Source of the DNA: Bacteroidaceae bacterium
GTDB lineage: Bacteria; Bacteroidota; Bacteroidia; Bacteroidales; Bacteroidaceae
DNA: 64,000 nucleotides
Assembly: GCA_017534535.1 (NCBI GenBank)
Contig: JAFXVZ010000032.1
Span: 1-64,000 of the forward strand
Direction: 5' to 3'
Under the pieces are notes generated by a model. That model was not told the DNA's origin and did no database searches. It saw only the letters and a program-made list of their open reading frames with translations. A program made the position numbers and the translations under genes. Below are positions 53,192 through 61,709 of the stretch, piece after piece; the first letter of the stretch is position 1; the number at the start of each line of letters is the position of its first letter.

Positions 53192-53986
53192 ATGAAAAAA
53201 GGGATAATTATGAAGGAATCTGTTTATAAGCTTGGCTTTGTATTGGCATTACTGTTGGCAATGGCCAATGGTCAATGGTCGACACTCAACGCACAAAAGG
53301 TGATTTGTCATCGTGGCTTCTGGGACACCCCTGGATCTGCTCAAAACTCCATCGCTTCTTTGGTGAAAGCCGACTCCATAGGAGCATACGGCTCTGAGTT
53401 CGATGTATGGATGACTGCTGATGGTGAGTTGGTGGTAAATCACGATAAGGTATTCAAGGGTGTGAATATGGAAACGGACAACTTTGAGAAGATAAGAACT
53501 GTCCGCTTGGACAATGGCGAGAAGCTCCCCACTCTAGATGAGTATCTGGCTAAGGGCAAAGAACTGAAGACCAGGTTGATTTTGGAGATGAAATCGCTCT
53601 CCGACTTTAATCGTGAAGATGAGTGTGCAGCAAAGATTGTGCGTAAACTGAAGCATTATGGTGTATTGGAACGCACGGATATCATCGCATTCAGCATCAA
53701 TGCTTGTTTGGCTTTCAAGAAACTGTTGCCTAATACCAAGATTTATTACCTAGACAACGACTATACACCCAAAAAACTGAAAACATTGGGTTTTGCCGGA
53801 TTGGACTACGAGCAGAATGTGTTGAAAGACAATCCTGAATGGATAGTGGAAGCACACAAACTGGGGTTGGAAGTGAATGTCTGGACAGTAAATGACGTTG
53901 ATGCCTTGCAGTTTTTCATCGATGAAGGCGTTGATTATATAACAACGAATAACCCTCTGAAGCTTCAACAACTTTTAGAGCACTAA
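53192..53986 (+). CDS. Secreted glycerophosphodiester phosphodiesterase
   Basis: 264 residues; the first ATG is taken, with one six codons later as alternative. GDPD TIM-barrel motifs: VICHRGFWDTPGSAQNS, GSEFDVWMTADGELVVNHDK (acid residues and histidine), LILEMK and VWTVNDVDALQFFIDEGVD. It hydrolyses glycerophosphodiesters to glycerol-3-phosphate and an alcohol. The end of the signal peptide is written by a heptamer array: NGQWSTLNAQ precedes the mature KVICHRG. Co-transcribed with the dehydrogenase before it and pyrH after it. Confidence 0.9.
   Translation: MKKGIIMKESVYKLGFVLALLLAMANGQWSTLNAQKVICHRGFWDTPGSAQNSIASLVKADSIGAYGSEFDVWMTADGELVVNHDKVFKGVNMETDNFEKIRTVRLDNGEKLPTLDEYLAKGKELKTRLILEMKSLSDFNREDECAAKIVRKLKHYGVLERTDIIAFSINACLAFKKLLPNTKIYYLDNDYTPKKLKTLGFAGLDYEQNVLKDNPEWIVEAHKLGLEVNVWTVNDVDALQFFIDEGVDYITTNNPLKLQQLLEH
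53257..53291 (+). repeat. Heptamer array at the GDPD signal-peptide end
   Basis: Five units GGCAATG, GCCAATG, GTCAATG, GTCGACA, CTCAACG. In frame they encode ANGQWSTLNA, i.e. the cleavage region of the signal peptide. Confidence 0.75.
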
Positions 53987-53991
53987 TAATA

Positions 53992-54708
53992 ATGAACAAT
54001 ACTATGTTTAAGAGAATATTACTGAAACTGAGTGGCGAAAGCCTGATGGGTGCCAAGGGACATGGCATCGACGAAAACCGATTAGCTGAGTATGCCCAGC
54101 AAATCAAGGAAATACACGATATGGGCGTGCAGATTGGCATTGTGATTGGTGGCGGTAACATCTTCCGTGGACTGAGTGGAGCCTCTAAGGGCTTCGATCG
54201 TGTTAAAGGCGACCAAATGGGTATGTTAGCAACAGCTATCAACTCTTTGGCTTTGAGTAGTGCACTGACTGCTATTGGTGTGAAGACCCGTGTACTGACA
54301 GCTATCCGCATGGAGCCTATTGGCGAGTTCTATACCAAGTGGCGTGCCATCGAATGCATGGAAGCTGGTGAGGTGTGTGTGTTTGCTTGTGGCACTGGCT
54401 CTCCTTACTTTACTACCGATACAGGTTCCAGCTTGCGAGGCATTGAAATCGAGGCAGATGTGATGTTCAAGGGTACTCGTGTAGATGGTGTATATACCGC
54501 TGACCCAGAGAAGGATCCTACAGCTACGAAGTTCGACGATATCTCATACGATGAGGTGTTGGCTCGTGGTCTCAAGGTGATGGACCTCTCTGCCATCTGT
54601 ATGTGTAAGGACAATGGTCTGCCCATCGTGGTGTTCAACATGGACGTGGTGGGTAACCTCAAGAAGGTAATCAATGGTGAAGGCATTGGAACCTTAGTTC
54701 ACCCCTAA
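53992..54708 (+). CDS. pyrH: UMP kinase
   Basis: 238 residues of the amino-acid-kinase fold. KRILLKLSGESLMG at the start, VIGGGNIFRG, FACGTGSPYFTTDTGS and GVYTADPEKDPTA are diagnostic. It phosphorylates UMP to UDP. The ATG at 53992 is used; one four codons later (MFKRILLK) is as good. The gap to GDPD is 5 bp. Followed by frr and rsgA: the pyrH-frr pairing is widely conserved. Confidence 0.95.
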   Translation: MNNTMFKRILLKLSGESLMGAKGHGIDENRLAEYAQQIKEIHDMGVQIGIVIGGGNIFRGLSGASKGFDRVKGDQMGMLATAINSLALSSALTAIGVKTRVLTAIRMEPIGEFYTKWRAIECMEAGEVCVFACGTGSPYFTTDTGSSLRGIEIEADVMFKGTRVDGVYTADPEKDPTATKFDDISYDEVLARGLKVMDLSAICMCKDNGLPIVVFNMDVVGNLKKVINGEGIGTLVHP

Positions 54709-54738
54709 CTTAAAAACTTAAAAACTTAAGAACTTAAA
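54707..54738 (+). repeat. Tandem octamer repeat between pyrH and frr
   Basis: Four 8-bp units (AACTTAAA, AACTTAAA, AACTTAAG, AACTTAAA) start at the pyrH stop region and end 12 bp before frr. Confidence 0.75.
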
Positions 54739-54749
54739 AGCTAATAAAT

Positions 54750-55310
54750 ATGAAAGACGTAAAGACTGTAGTGGCTGAGGCTCAGGAAGCAATGGGCATG
54801 GCCGTAGAATATTTGGAAGACGCACTGGCTCATATCCGTGCCGGCAAAGCCGATGTTCGCCTGTTGGATGGCATCAAGGTCAACTCATACGGATCTATGC
54901 AACCCATCCAGAATTGCGCTTCAGTGACAACACCCGATGCACGTAGCATCGCCATCAAGCCTTGGGACAAGAATATGTTCCGTGTAATTGAGAAAGCTAT
55001 CATCGACTCTAATCTAGGTATCATGCCTGAAAATAACGGTGAGGTAATTCGCCTTGGCATCCCTCCTTTGACAGAAGAACGTCGTATTCAGCTCACCAAG
55101 CAGTGCAAAGGCGAGGCTGAGAATGCCAAGATGAGTATCCGCAATGCTCGTCGTGACGGTATCGATGACCTGAAGAAATCTGTAAAGGAAGGTCTGTCTG
55201 AAGACTTCCAAAAGGATGGAGAAGAAGAACTGAAGAAGTTGCACGATAAGTTCATCAAGCAGGTGGACGAAGTGCTGGCAGCGAAGAACAAAGAGATTAT
55301 GACGGTATAA
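54750..55310 (+). CDS. frr: Ribosome recycling factor
   Basis: 186 residues, the canonical length. It has the three-helix-bundle motifs AHIRAGKADVRLLDGIKVN, GSMQPIQNCASVTTPDARS, NNGEVIRLGIPPLTEERR and ISIRNARRDGIDD-type AKMSIRNARRDGIDDLKK. It releases ribosomes after termination. The leader contains the octamer repeat 54707-54738. rsgA follows after 3 bp. Confidence 0.96.
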   Translation: MKDVKTVVAEAQEAMGMAVEYLEDALAHIRAGKADVRLLDGIKVNSYGSMQPIQNCASVTTPDARSIAIKPWDKNMFRVIEKAIIDSNLGIMPENNGEVIRLGIPPLTEERRIQLTKQCKGEAENAKMSIRNARRDGIDDLKKSVKEGLSEDFQKDGEEELKKLHDKFIKQVDEVLAAKNKEIMTV

Positions 55311-55313
55311 ACT

Positions 55314-56252
55314 TTGCGAGGACTCGTCATTAAAAATACAGGAAGCTGGTACCTCGTTAAGACCGACGAGGGACCAGTTGTGGAGTGCAAAATCAAAGGC
55401 AACTTCCGACTCAAGGGCATCCGCAGCACCAATCCAGTTGCTGTGGGTGATTGGGTGCGTATTATCCGTAACCCAGAGGGCACAGCGATGATATCTGAGA
55501 TAGAAGACCGCAGGAACTACATCATACGCAAGGCCTCGAACCTTTCAAAGCAGAGCCACATCATTGCTGCTAATCTCGACCAGGCTTTTCTCTTGGTAAC
55601 GGTGAGCCATCCAGAAACCAACACCATTTTTATAGATAGGTTTTTAGCCACCGCCGAGGCTTATCGAGTACCTGTGTGTCTGATTATCAACAAAACCGAC
55701 CTCTACAACGAAGATGAGACTCGGTATATGCTCGCCCTCATCAACTTATATACTACCATCGGCTACAACTGTTATCCTATGTCTATTAAGACTGGCGAAG
55801 GAACAGATGCTGTGAAAGAAAGACTGCAAGGCAAGGTGACATTACTTTCTGGTAACTCAGGTGTAGGCAAGTCGTCTTTGATTAATCTCTTACTCCCTGA
55901 TTTGGATTTCAAGGCAAAGACTGCAGAGATATCTGCTGCTCACCTCAAGGGTATGCATACTACTACTTTTAGTGAGATGTACGAGCTCCCCGAAGGTGGC
56001 TATATCGTTGATACTCCTGGTATCAAGGGTTTCGGCACCTTCGATATGGAGGTAGAGGAGATAGGTCATTATTTTCCAGAAATATTCCACACTTCTGCCA
56101 ATTGCAAGTATGGCAACTGTACCCATACCCACGAGCCAGGCTGTGCAGTCCGTGAAGCCGTAGTGCAACACCTAATCAGTCAAAGTCGCTATGCCAGCTA
56201 CCTAAGTATGCTGGACGATAAAGACGAGAAAAAATATCGCGAAGCATACTAA
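55314..56252 (+). CDS. rsgA: Ribosome small subunit-dependent GTPase A
   Basis: 312 residues with a TTG start codon (55314): no suitable ATG exists and homologues begin M(K/R)[11 protein letters not shown]. An OB-fold N-terminus is followed by a circularly permuted GTPase with order INKTDL (G4), [14 protein letters not shown] (G1) and DTPGIKGF (G3), then the zinc motif [14 protein letters not shown]. It assists maturation of the 30S subunit. Last gene of the five-gene operon. Confidence 0.95.
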   Translation: MRGLVIKNTGSWYLVKTDEGPVVECKIKGNFRLKGIRSTNPVAVGDWVRIIRNPEGTAMISEIEDRRNYIIRKASNLSKQSHIIAANLDQAFLLVTVSHPETNTIFIDRFLATAEAYRVPVCLIINKTDLYNEDETRYMLALINLYTTIGYNCYPMSIKTGEGTDAVKERLQGKVTLLSGNSGVGKSSLINLLLPDLDFKAKTAEISAAHLKGMHTTTFSEMYELPEGGYIVDTPGIKGFGTFDMEVEEIGHYFPEIFHTSANCKYGNCTHTHEPGCAVREAVVQHLISQSRYASYLSMLDDKDEKKYREAY

Positions 56253-56498
56253 TTTTTGTTTACAGATATTGTCTATCAACTGGAAAACGGAGAAATCATC
56301 TACGTGCCAGAATAGCTGTCGCAACGTTTTCTATAGGCGATGCAAAAGCTTGTTATGGGTGGTCGGAATATCTTCTACAAAGAGTTGGGAAGCCTCCCAT
56401 GAGTTGCCGGAATATCTCCTTTACCCCCATAACAGATACTGGAATGGATGATAGAAAATACCAGGAAGACTTATAGTAAAGCCTCCGATTCAACAAGA
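56253..56498. other. Convergent intergenic region with secondary structure
   Basis: Between rsgA and the Smr gene. TGTTATGGG (56351-56359) pairs with CCCATAACA (56426-56434), inside which CGGAATATCT occurs twice (from 56364 and 56408) and TGGGA/TCCCA forms a hairpin. No gene is supported. It may act as a terminator region. Confidence 0.45.
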
Positions 56499-57638
56499 TT
56501 AATGTATCGTGACCTGCGTTGCCCCGAATCCATATTCCTGGAAACTGGCATCCTGCCATTTGCAACGAGGATATTTGCGCTTGAGCTCATCAAGAATGGC
56601 CTTACGCAAAACTCCTTCACCCTTGCCATGAATGAACACAATGCGCTTACCATGCTGATTTTTATATTGCTCCATCACTTCCACAAACTTCTTGAGTTGG
56701 TATTGCAACATATCGGCATTGCTCAAGCCGTGGGTATTGTCTAATAGCTCATTTATATGCAAATCAACTTCCAAAATCGCATTACGGTCATCTTTCTTTT
56801 GCACAGGCTTACGGGCTGGCTGCACGTCTCTTTTCTGTATCAAGGCATTCTTCACTTCCTCGGCACTCACGTACAACTGCTTGGCAGGCTGGTCGTTTCG
56901 CACAATATCGTATAGCAAGGCTGGCTCTTCAAAGAAATCATTGTCCTGGAAGGTATGCAACTTGTAGAATTTCACGACATCTATACGCAACTCTACACTT
57001 ATGGCAGGCTTTAAGGCATAAGGTTTATTCTCTTTAAAGGCAATGCATTGAACTACCACACGTTCCAAGTCATTAAGCTGAGACTTTTCAAACTCTTCCA
57101 AGAATAGTTTGATATTGGGCTCAATCATACCTTGTGAACGCACTTGGCACGATTGGTTTTCCAAATTACAATAGGTGTAGTAGAGATAGTAGTTGCTGTC
57201 GTTTACCAGATAGGTTTCGAAAGATGTACTGCTGACCTGCTTGATGTCAACAGGAACGTAGGCGAGATAGACATTCAACACATCTCCACCTTTGATTTCG
57301 GGTTGACCATTGACCATTGACCGTTGACCGTTATTATACTCCCCCGGCCTAAAAGCCACCCCTTCTATTTTAGAGTGGGAGCTTTGAGAAGAACTCTTTC
57401 CCCGATACGGAGCAGCAACATCAGACTTGCCTCGAGGAGGATCCTCCACCTTCTTCTGTTTCTGCTGGGGTGTAGGAATATTGTAATCATCCGTTTCTAT
57501 CACCACCAGCTCTTTTATTTGCATAGGAATCTCAAAACCATCAGCATCTTCTACCAATGCGATGTCTTTACCTTGAAAGCCTACTACCTTACCCCCTCCC
57601 ACTTCTGAGAGAAAGCGCACCTTATCACCTATCTTCAT
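56499..57638 (-). CDS. Smr domain protein (DUF2027 family)
   Basis: 379 residues from [20 protein letters not shown], chosen over an upstream ATG for homology to DUF2027 proteins. An N-terminal SH3-like segment and two beta domains lead to a C-terminal Smr domain: [11 protein letters not shown] and [16 protein letters not shown]. Smr domains nick or bind DNA or RNA; this one lacks the MutS ATPase, so it is not MutS2. A heptamer array writes [11 protein letters not shown] at about residue 107 in the linker. Cytosolic. Confidence 0.85.
   Translation of the reverse strand: MKIGDKVRFLSEVGGGKVVGFQGKDIALVEDADGFEIPMQIKELVVIETDDYNIPTPQQKQKKVEDPPRGKSDVAAPYRGKSSSQSSHSKIEGVAFRPGEYNNGQRSMVNGQPEIKGGDVLNVYLAYVPVDIKQVSSTSFETYLVNDSNYYLYYTYCNLENQSCQVRSQGMIEPNIKLFLEEFEKSQLNDLERVVVQCIAFKENKPYALKPAISVELRIDVVKFYKLHTFQDNDFFEEPALLYDIVRNDQPAKQLYVSAEEVKNALIQKRDVQPARKPVQKKDDRNAILEVDLHINELLDNTHGLSNADMLQYQLKKFVEVMEQYKNQHGKRIVFIHGKGEGVLRKAILDELKRKYPRCKWQDASFQEYGFGATQVTIH
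57302..57336 (+). repeat. In-frame heptamer array in the Smr gene
   Basis: Five 7-bp units on the plus strand (GTTGACC, ATTGACC, ATTGACC, GTTGACC, GTTATTA) encode [10 protein letters not shown] on the minus strand. Confidence 0.8.
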
Positions 57639-57663
57639 TTTTGTTTGTCTATTAATAATATAA

Positions 57664-57686
57664 GAGGTGCCCCTTGAAGGCACCTC
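57664..57686 (-). terminator. Terminator after the unknown secreted protein gene
   Basis: GAGGTGCC with its complement around a 7-nt loop, 10 bp past the stop at 57696, followed on the minus strand by an AT-rich run. Confidence 0.6.
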
Positions 57687-57695
57687 CTTTATACA

Positions 57696-59570
57696 TTACT
57701 CATACTTGAATGCCATATAAGAGTGAGGCTTCACCATCATGGCGAACTTACTCATTGGCTTACGCGTATACTTAATCAAAATATCCTCCTGGTTAGCATT
57801 TACCACAGTGCCATCTTCGAGGTTAGTGAACTTCTTGAACTTGGTATCACCAACAAGCTTGATATCTACTGGTTCATCATTGAAGTTCTCAACGATCAGT
57901 GTCTTGTTGTCATACATGAACAAACTCACCTTTGCAGGGCCTTCCATGTAGAAATCCATATCCTGACTCATGATGCGACGAATCTCATTCAGCACTGGTT
58001 CTGGATAGTCATACAGGTTACCCTTATCATCTGGAACAGTCAGCACATAGAGATATGCACCTGAATACAATGCCTTATGCAGAATAGGGAAGCCAGACAC
58101 GCCACCTGTCAATGGGCGACCTGCACTGATTACCTCCCAGCTATCGTTGGTCTGATACAGTACCTGAGGGATGATAAACTCACGACTGCTCTTGCCAAAA
58201 CGGCCAAAGTCGTTCACAATAGCCTTGAGGTCAGAACAACGCAACTCAGCCACCTCGGCAATCTTCTCAGGAATAGCCTTCAGCAAACCACTGGTGATAA
58301 TCACATCGTGCCCACTCTGTAGCTGTTTCTTGATCTTGGTCATGATGTCAGGATCGCCAGCTGCCTGCTCAGTCAAGAGCACGATATTCTGATCAGTAGC
58401 GAAAGAAGGATACATATCCATCGGCAGACCCATCATACCCAAGTAGTTCTGCAGGAAGTCTTCGCCCAACACATGGAAAGGTTTGTAAGACTTGATACCG
58501 ATAGGATTACCCAACTTGCCACACAGCTCATCTGCCTTGCGTAATACCACATCAGCGATGCGAGCCATCGTAGAAGGAGTAACTGTTTTGCCATTGTTTT
58601 GGAATGGCGCACGCATCTGATCGTAGTCCCAGCTGGTACCTGTACCTTGCCAAGGACCACGGAACTCATCCCTCAGATTCACACCAATCAACTGGTTGTA
58701 AGCGAATAGCATCACGTCACGACCCTTGGCAATAGCTGTCAGGTGCAACTGCTCAGCATAGCGGTCCATGCTCATGTTGATGCCACCTGAGTCAACCCAT
58801 CCACCACCGTTATAGCCAGGACGTAGGTTTTCAAAGTAACGCATGATGTTATAGCTGAGGTAATTCTGCAAGTGTTGGTCGCCTGCTGGGTCACGTGTCT
58901 CAGTACCAGTCCACACACCATCGAAGATTGTTGGACCATCTTGAAGGTTGAAACCTAAGCCTGCAAAGTGGTCATACCAGTTAGGGTATTTAATGATGAC
59001 CTTCACTTTAGGATTCACTGCCTTTGCAGGGCCTACCACCAAGTTACGGCCAGCTTCGTTCATCAGCTTCAGACGATATTCAGTCCAAGTCATATTACCT
59101 TTCGCGGCAATCTCTACAGGACTCTTGCAACTAGTGAAGAAAAAGTCGTCGAGCAGGAACTCATCGAAATGCTTTGCCGTATGCTCAGCTATCTCCTGCA
59201 CTTTCTTCCTATGCTCGGGGTCAGAGTAGCAGAATGTCTCAAATTCATTGCTCTCATCAATGGTGTAAGTAATACCACCAGCCACTTCTATACCCTGCTT
59301 AAGGAAGAAGTTCTTTGCTTTCTCAAGGGTAGCATCATCTACTATCAACAGGTCGCGATGTGTCTCCAGATAAATTTTATCCACATCCAGCTGATCAGAG
59401 ATAGTCTTCCAAGTGGACTCCAGCCACTGTGTGTCCTTCATCTTATCCACTTCATACGCACGAACATACACTGAAACCTTGAAGTTTCTGTGCTTTGCCT
59501 CTGCATAGCCCACCATTATAAAACAAGCCAAGAGACAAAAACAAACTTTTAAAAACAAACCTTTTTTCAT
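57696..59570 (-). CDS. Secreted protein of unknown function, probable TIM-barrel hydrolase
   Basis: 624 residues from MKKGLFLKVCFCLLACFIMV (signal peptide). I do not recognise a named family. The N-terminal half alternates strands and helices like a TIM barrel, with FDEFLLDDFFFTSCKSP carrying acidic residues after a strand, VKVIIKYPNWYDHFAGLGFN and GVWTGTETRDP. This pattern is seen in glycoside hydrolases. A Rossmann-like middle (LQSGHDVIITSGLLKAI) and a C-terminal beta domain follow. Next to a Tsx-like channel and nucleobase permeases its role is unclear. The start five codons earlier is less likely. Confidence 0.65.
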   Translation of the reverse strand: MKKGLFLKVCFCLLACFIMVGYAEAKHRNFKVSVYVRAYEVDKMKDTQWLESTWKTISDQLDVDKIYLETHRDLLIVDDATLEKAKNFFLKQGIEVAGGITYTIDESNEFETFCYSDPEHRKKVQEIAEHTAKHFDEFLLDDFFFTSCKSPVEIAAKGNMTWTEYRLKLMNEAGRNLVVGPAKAVNPKVKVIIKYPNWYDHFAGLGFNLQDGPTIFDGVWTGTETRDPAGDQHLQNYLSYNIMRYFENLRPGYNGGGWVDSGGINMSMDRYAEQLHLTAIAKGRDVMLFAYNQLIGVNLRDEFRGPWQGTGTSWDYDQMRAPFQNNGKTVTPSTMARIADVVLRKADELCGKLGNPIGIKSYKPFHVLGEDFLQNYLGMMGLPMDMYPSFATDQNIVLLTEQAAGDPDIMTKIKKQLQSGHDVIITSGLLKAIPEKIAEVAELRCSDLKAIVNDFGRFGKSSREFIIPQVLYQTNDSWEVISAGRPLTGGVSGFPILHKALYSGAYLYVLTVPDDKGNLYDYPEPVLNEIRRIMSQDMDFYMEGPAKVSLFMYDNKTLIVENFNDEPVDIKLVGDTKFKKFTNLEDGTVVNANQEDILIKYTRKPMSKFAMMVKPHSYMAFKYE

Positions 59571-59604
59571 AATGATAACCACTTATTTGTATACTTCGTT
59601 TTAA

Positions 59605-60348
59605 TTAAAATGTCCATTTTGCAGCAAGGGAAGGAATGAGATAGAACTTATCATTCTCTCCCTTATTGTTGAATACGAAGTTATTGCTAAACTCCAACTC
59701 AGTACCCAAACTCAAGTTGACGCCATCCATACCCTTCAAGGTGTTGAGGTTCACCCAGAACTGAGGTTGGCTCAGCATGATAAACTTACCCTTTACCTCT
59801 TTGTCGTACCACACATCCAGAAAACCTGAGAAAGTGAGCAGACCTTGTGAAAAGTTGACTCCCCAAACCATCGTACCCTGGAAGCTGGAGTAAGCATCTC
59901 TGCCAAAGCCATTGAAATACTGTTTGTAGAGAGCTGACAAGGAGAAATTACGTTGGCCATCAGCACTCACCCAATTCCAAGATGGACCAAACAACAAGGC
60001 ATGCTGGAAGCGATTACCTATAGCAGTATGCTCAATAGTGGTGGCACCACCATTATACTCTATATGAGCTGCCCATTGCTTATGGATAGTAAACTTACGG
60101 GTTATCTCCCAATAAACACCAGCTGCACCATCAGTGTAGTAGTTGATATCGGAGAAGAAGAAGGTAGAGCCCCATTTATCAGGTTTAAACATCTCAATGG
60201 TTGAGGTGATATTAGGACGTCCAGACAAGTCACCATACAACGTATGGCCGAGGTCATACAAAAGCTGTATATTCTGACCGTTAACCTTTGACCATTGACC
60301 ATTGACCGTTAACAAGCCTATAGCTAAACATAATAACCACTTTTTCAT
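59605..60348 (-). CDS. DUF5020 family outer-membrane protein (Tsx-like)
   Basis: 247 residues from MKKWLLCLAIGLLTVNGQ; the ATG three codons earlier comes from a heptamer array. The mature protein is a beta-barrel of about 12 strands (STFFFSDINYYTDGAAGVYW, SLSALYKQYFNGFGRDAYSSF, NLSLGTELEFSNNFVFNNKG, ending in a Phe). DUF5020 members resemble Tsx nucleoside channels; with two nucleobase permeases directly upstream on the same strand a nucleoside/nucleobase channel is likely. The signal-peptide end is written by a heptamer array (VNGQWSKVNGQ). Confidence 0.8.
   Translation of the reverse strand: MKKWLLCLAIGLLTVNGQWSKVNGQNIQLLYDLGHTLYGDLSGRPNITSTIEMFKPDKWGSTFFFSDINYYTDGAAGVYWEITRKFTIHKQWAAHIEYNGGATTIEHTAIGNRFQHALLFGPSWNWVSADGQRNFSLSALYKQYFNGFGRDAYSSFQGTMVWGVNFSQGLLTFSGFLDVWYDKEVKGKFIMLSQPQFWVNLNTLKGMDGVNLSLGTELEFSNNFVFNNKGENDKFYLIPSLAAKWTF
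60280..60314 (+). repeat. Heptamer array at the DUF5020 signal-peptide end
   Basis: Five 7-bp units on the plus strand (GTTAACC, TTTGACC, ATTGACC, ATTGACC, GTTAACA) encode TVNGQWSKVNG on the minus strand, across the cleavage site. Confidence 0.8.
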
Positions 60349-60352
60349 ATCA

Positions 60353-60380
60353 TTCATTATTTATTGTTCATTATTCATTG
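60353..60380 (-). repeat. Heptamer array between DUF5020 and the AzgA-like permease
   Basis: Four units TTCATTA, TTTATTG, TTCATTA, TTCATTG (AATGAA-like on the minus strand), filling most of the gap between the two genes. Confidence 0.75.
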
Positions 60381-60387
60381 ATTATTT

Positions 60388-61704
60388 CTAAAGCAGTGGT
60401 GCAATGTATTTCAGCACAAAAAATGCAGCCAACACATACATCACCCAAGAAAGTTCTTTGCCCTTGCCAACCAGCACCTTAACAATCACGTATGACAACA
60501 TACCCAGTACGATACCTTCTGAGATACTGGCCGTAAATGGCATCATCAAAATGGTAACAAAGCAAGGCAATGCCTCCGACATATCATTGAAGTCGAGTTG
60601 TGTGATAGGCCTGATCATCATCACACCCACTAACACCAGGGCGCTGGTGGTTGCAGCTGATGGAATCATCAGGAACAAAGGTGAGAAGAACAAGGCAAGA
60701 ATGAAGAGCATAGCTGCAGAGAAAGCCGTCAGGCCTGTTCGTCCTCCTTCTGCAATACCTGTGGTACTCTCTACATAAGTAGTTACAGTTGAAGTACCAC
60801 AAAGTGCACCAACCGTTGTACCCACAGCATCAGCCATCAATGCCTTGTTCAAACCAGGAATTCTACCATTCTTGTCAGCAAAGCCTGCACTGGTGGATGC
60901 ACCTATCAAAGTGCCCAAAGTATCGAACAAGTCCATAAACAACAGGGTGAACACCACAATTAGATACTCCACATCGAGAGCCAGGAAACGAGAGAAATCG
61001 AACTTCAGTGCCACAGGACCTATTGATGATGGCAAACTCACCAGAGAGAAGTTCTCGGGAATTTGTGTCACCCCAAAAGGAATGCCTATCAAAGTCATCA
61101 CCAAGATGGTGATGAACAAAGCACCTTTCACATTGAGTTTCAACAAAGCAGCTCCAAGCAATATACCTATCACTGCTACCAACGAGGTGGGAGACCAACT
61201 GCAGAGTGAGGTGATAGTAGAATCACTGGCCACAATAACCCCACCATTCTTCAAACCGATGTAGGCAATGAAAAGGCCAATACCCACAGAGATAGAATAA
61301 CGAAGATTCAAAGGGATGGCATTGACGATGGCTTCGCGAACTCGTAAGACGGTAAGCAAAATGAAGATAACACCCTCAAAAAGCACAGCTGCCAAAGCCT
61401 CTTGCCAAGAATACCCCATCACAGCCACCAAAGTATAGGCGAAGAAAGCATTCAAACCCATGCCTGAAGCCAAAGCGAAAGGCATCTTGGCATAGAAAGC
61501 CATCACCAAAGTCGCCACAGCTGCAGCAATGACAGTAGCAGAGAACACTGCAGCCTTATCCATACCGGCATCTCCCAAAATCAATGGGTTTACAGCTAAG
61601 ATGTAACTCATAGTCAAGAAGGTAGTCAGACCTGCCAACAATTCTATCTTAACCCTGTGTTGCGTGGGGTCGAAACCCAAATAGCTCAAAAGTTTATTTT
61701 TCAT
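60388..61704 (-). CDS. NCS2 family purine permease (AzgA-like)
   Basis: 438 residues, about 12 to 14 hydrophobic segments. Family motifs are TFLTMSYILAVNPLILGDAG, ALASGMGLNAFFAYT, LFMDLFDTLGTLIGAS and TVGALCGTSTVTTYVESTTG, typical of proton-coupled adenine, guanine or hypoxanthine importers. Inner membrane. It lies 5 bp after the uracil-type permease, so the two form a transcription unit with the DUF5020 channel downstream. Confidence 0.92.
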   Translation of the reverse strand: MKNKLLSYLGFDPTQHRVKIELLAGLTTFLTMSYILAVNPLILGDAGMDKAAVFSATVIAAAVATLVMAFYAKMPFALASGMGLNAFFAYTLVAVMGYSWQEALAAVLFEGVIFILLTVLRVREAIVNAIPLNLRYSISVGIGLFIAYIGLKNGGVIVASDSTITSLCSWSPTSLVAVIGILLGAALLKLNVKGALFITILVMTLIGIPFGVTQIPENFSLVSLPSSIGPVALKFDFSRFLALDVEYLIVVFTLLFMDLFDTLGTLIGASTSAGFADKNGRIPGLNKALMADAVGTTVGALCGTSTVTTYVESTTGIAEGGRTGLTAFSAAMLFILALFFSPLFLMIPSAATTSALVLVGVMMIRPITQLDFNDMSEALPCFVTILMMPFTASISEGIVLGMLSYVIVKVLVGKGKELSWVMYVLAAFFVLKYIAPLL

Positions 61705-61709
61705 AGCGT

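Noticed and set aside
56499-57638. MutS2
   Set aside because: The Smr domain is present but the MutS ATPase core is absent, so it is a DUF2027/Smr protein.
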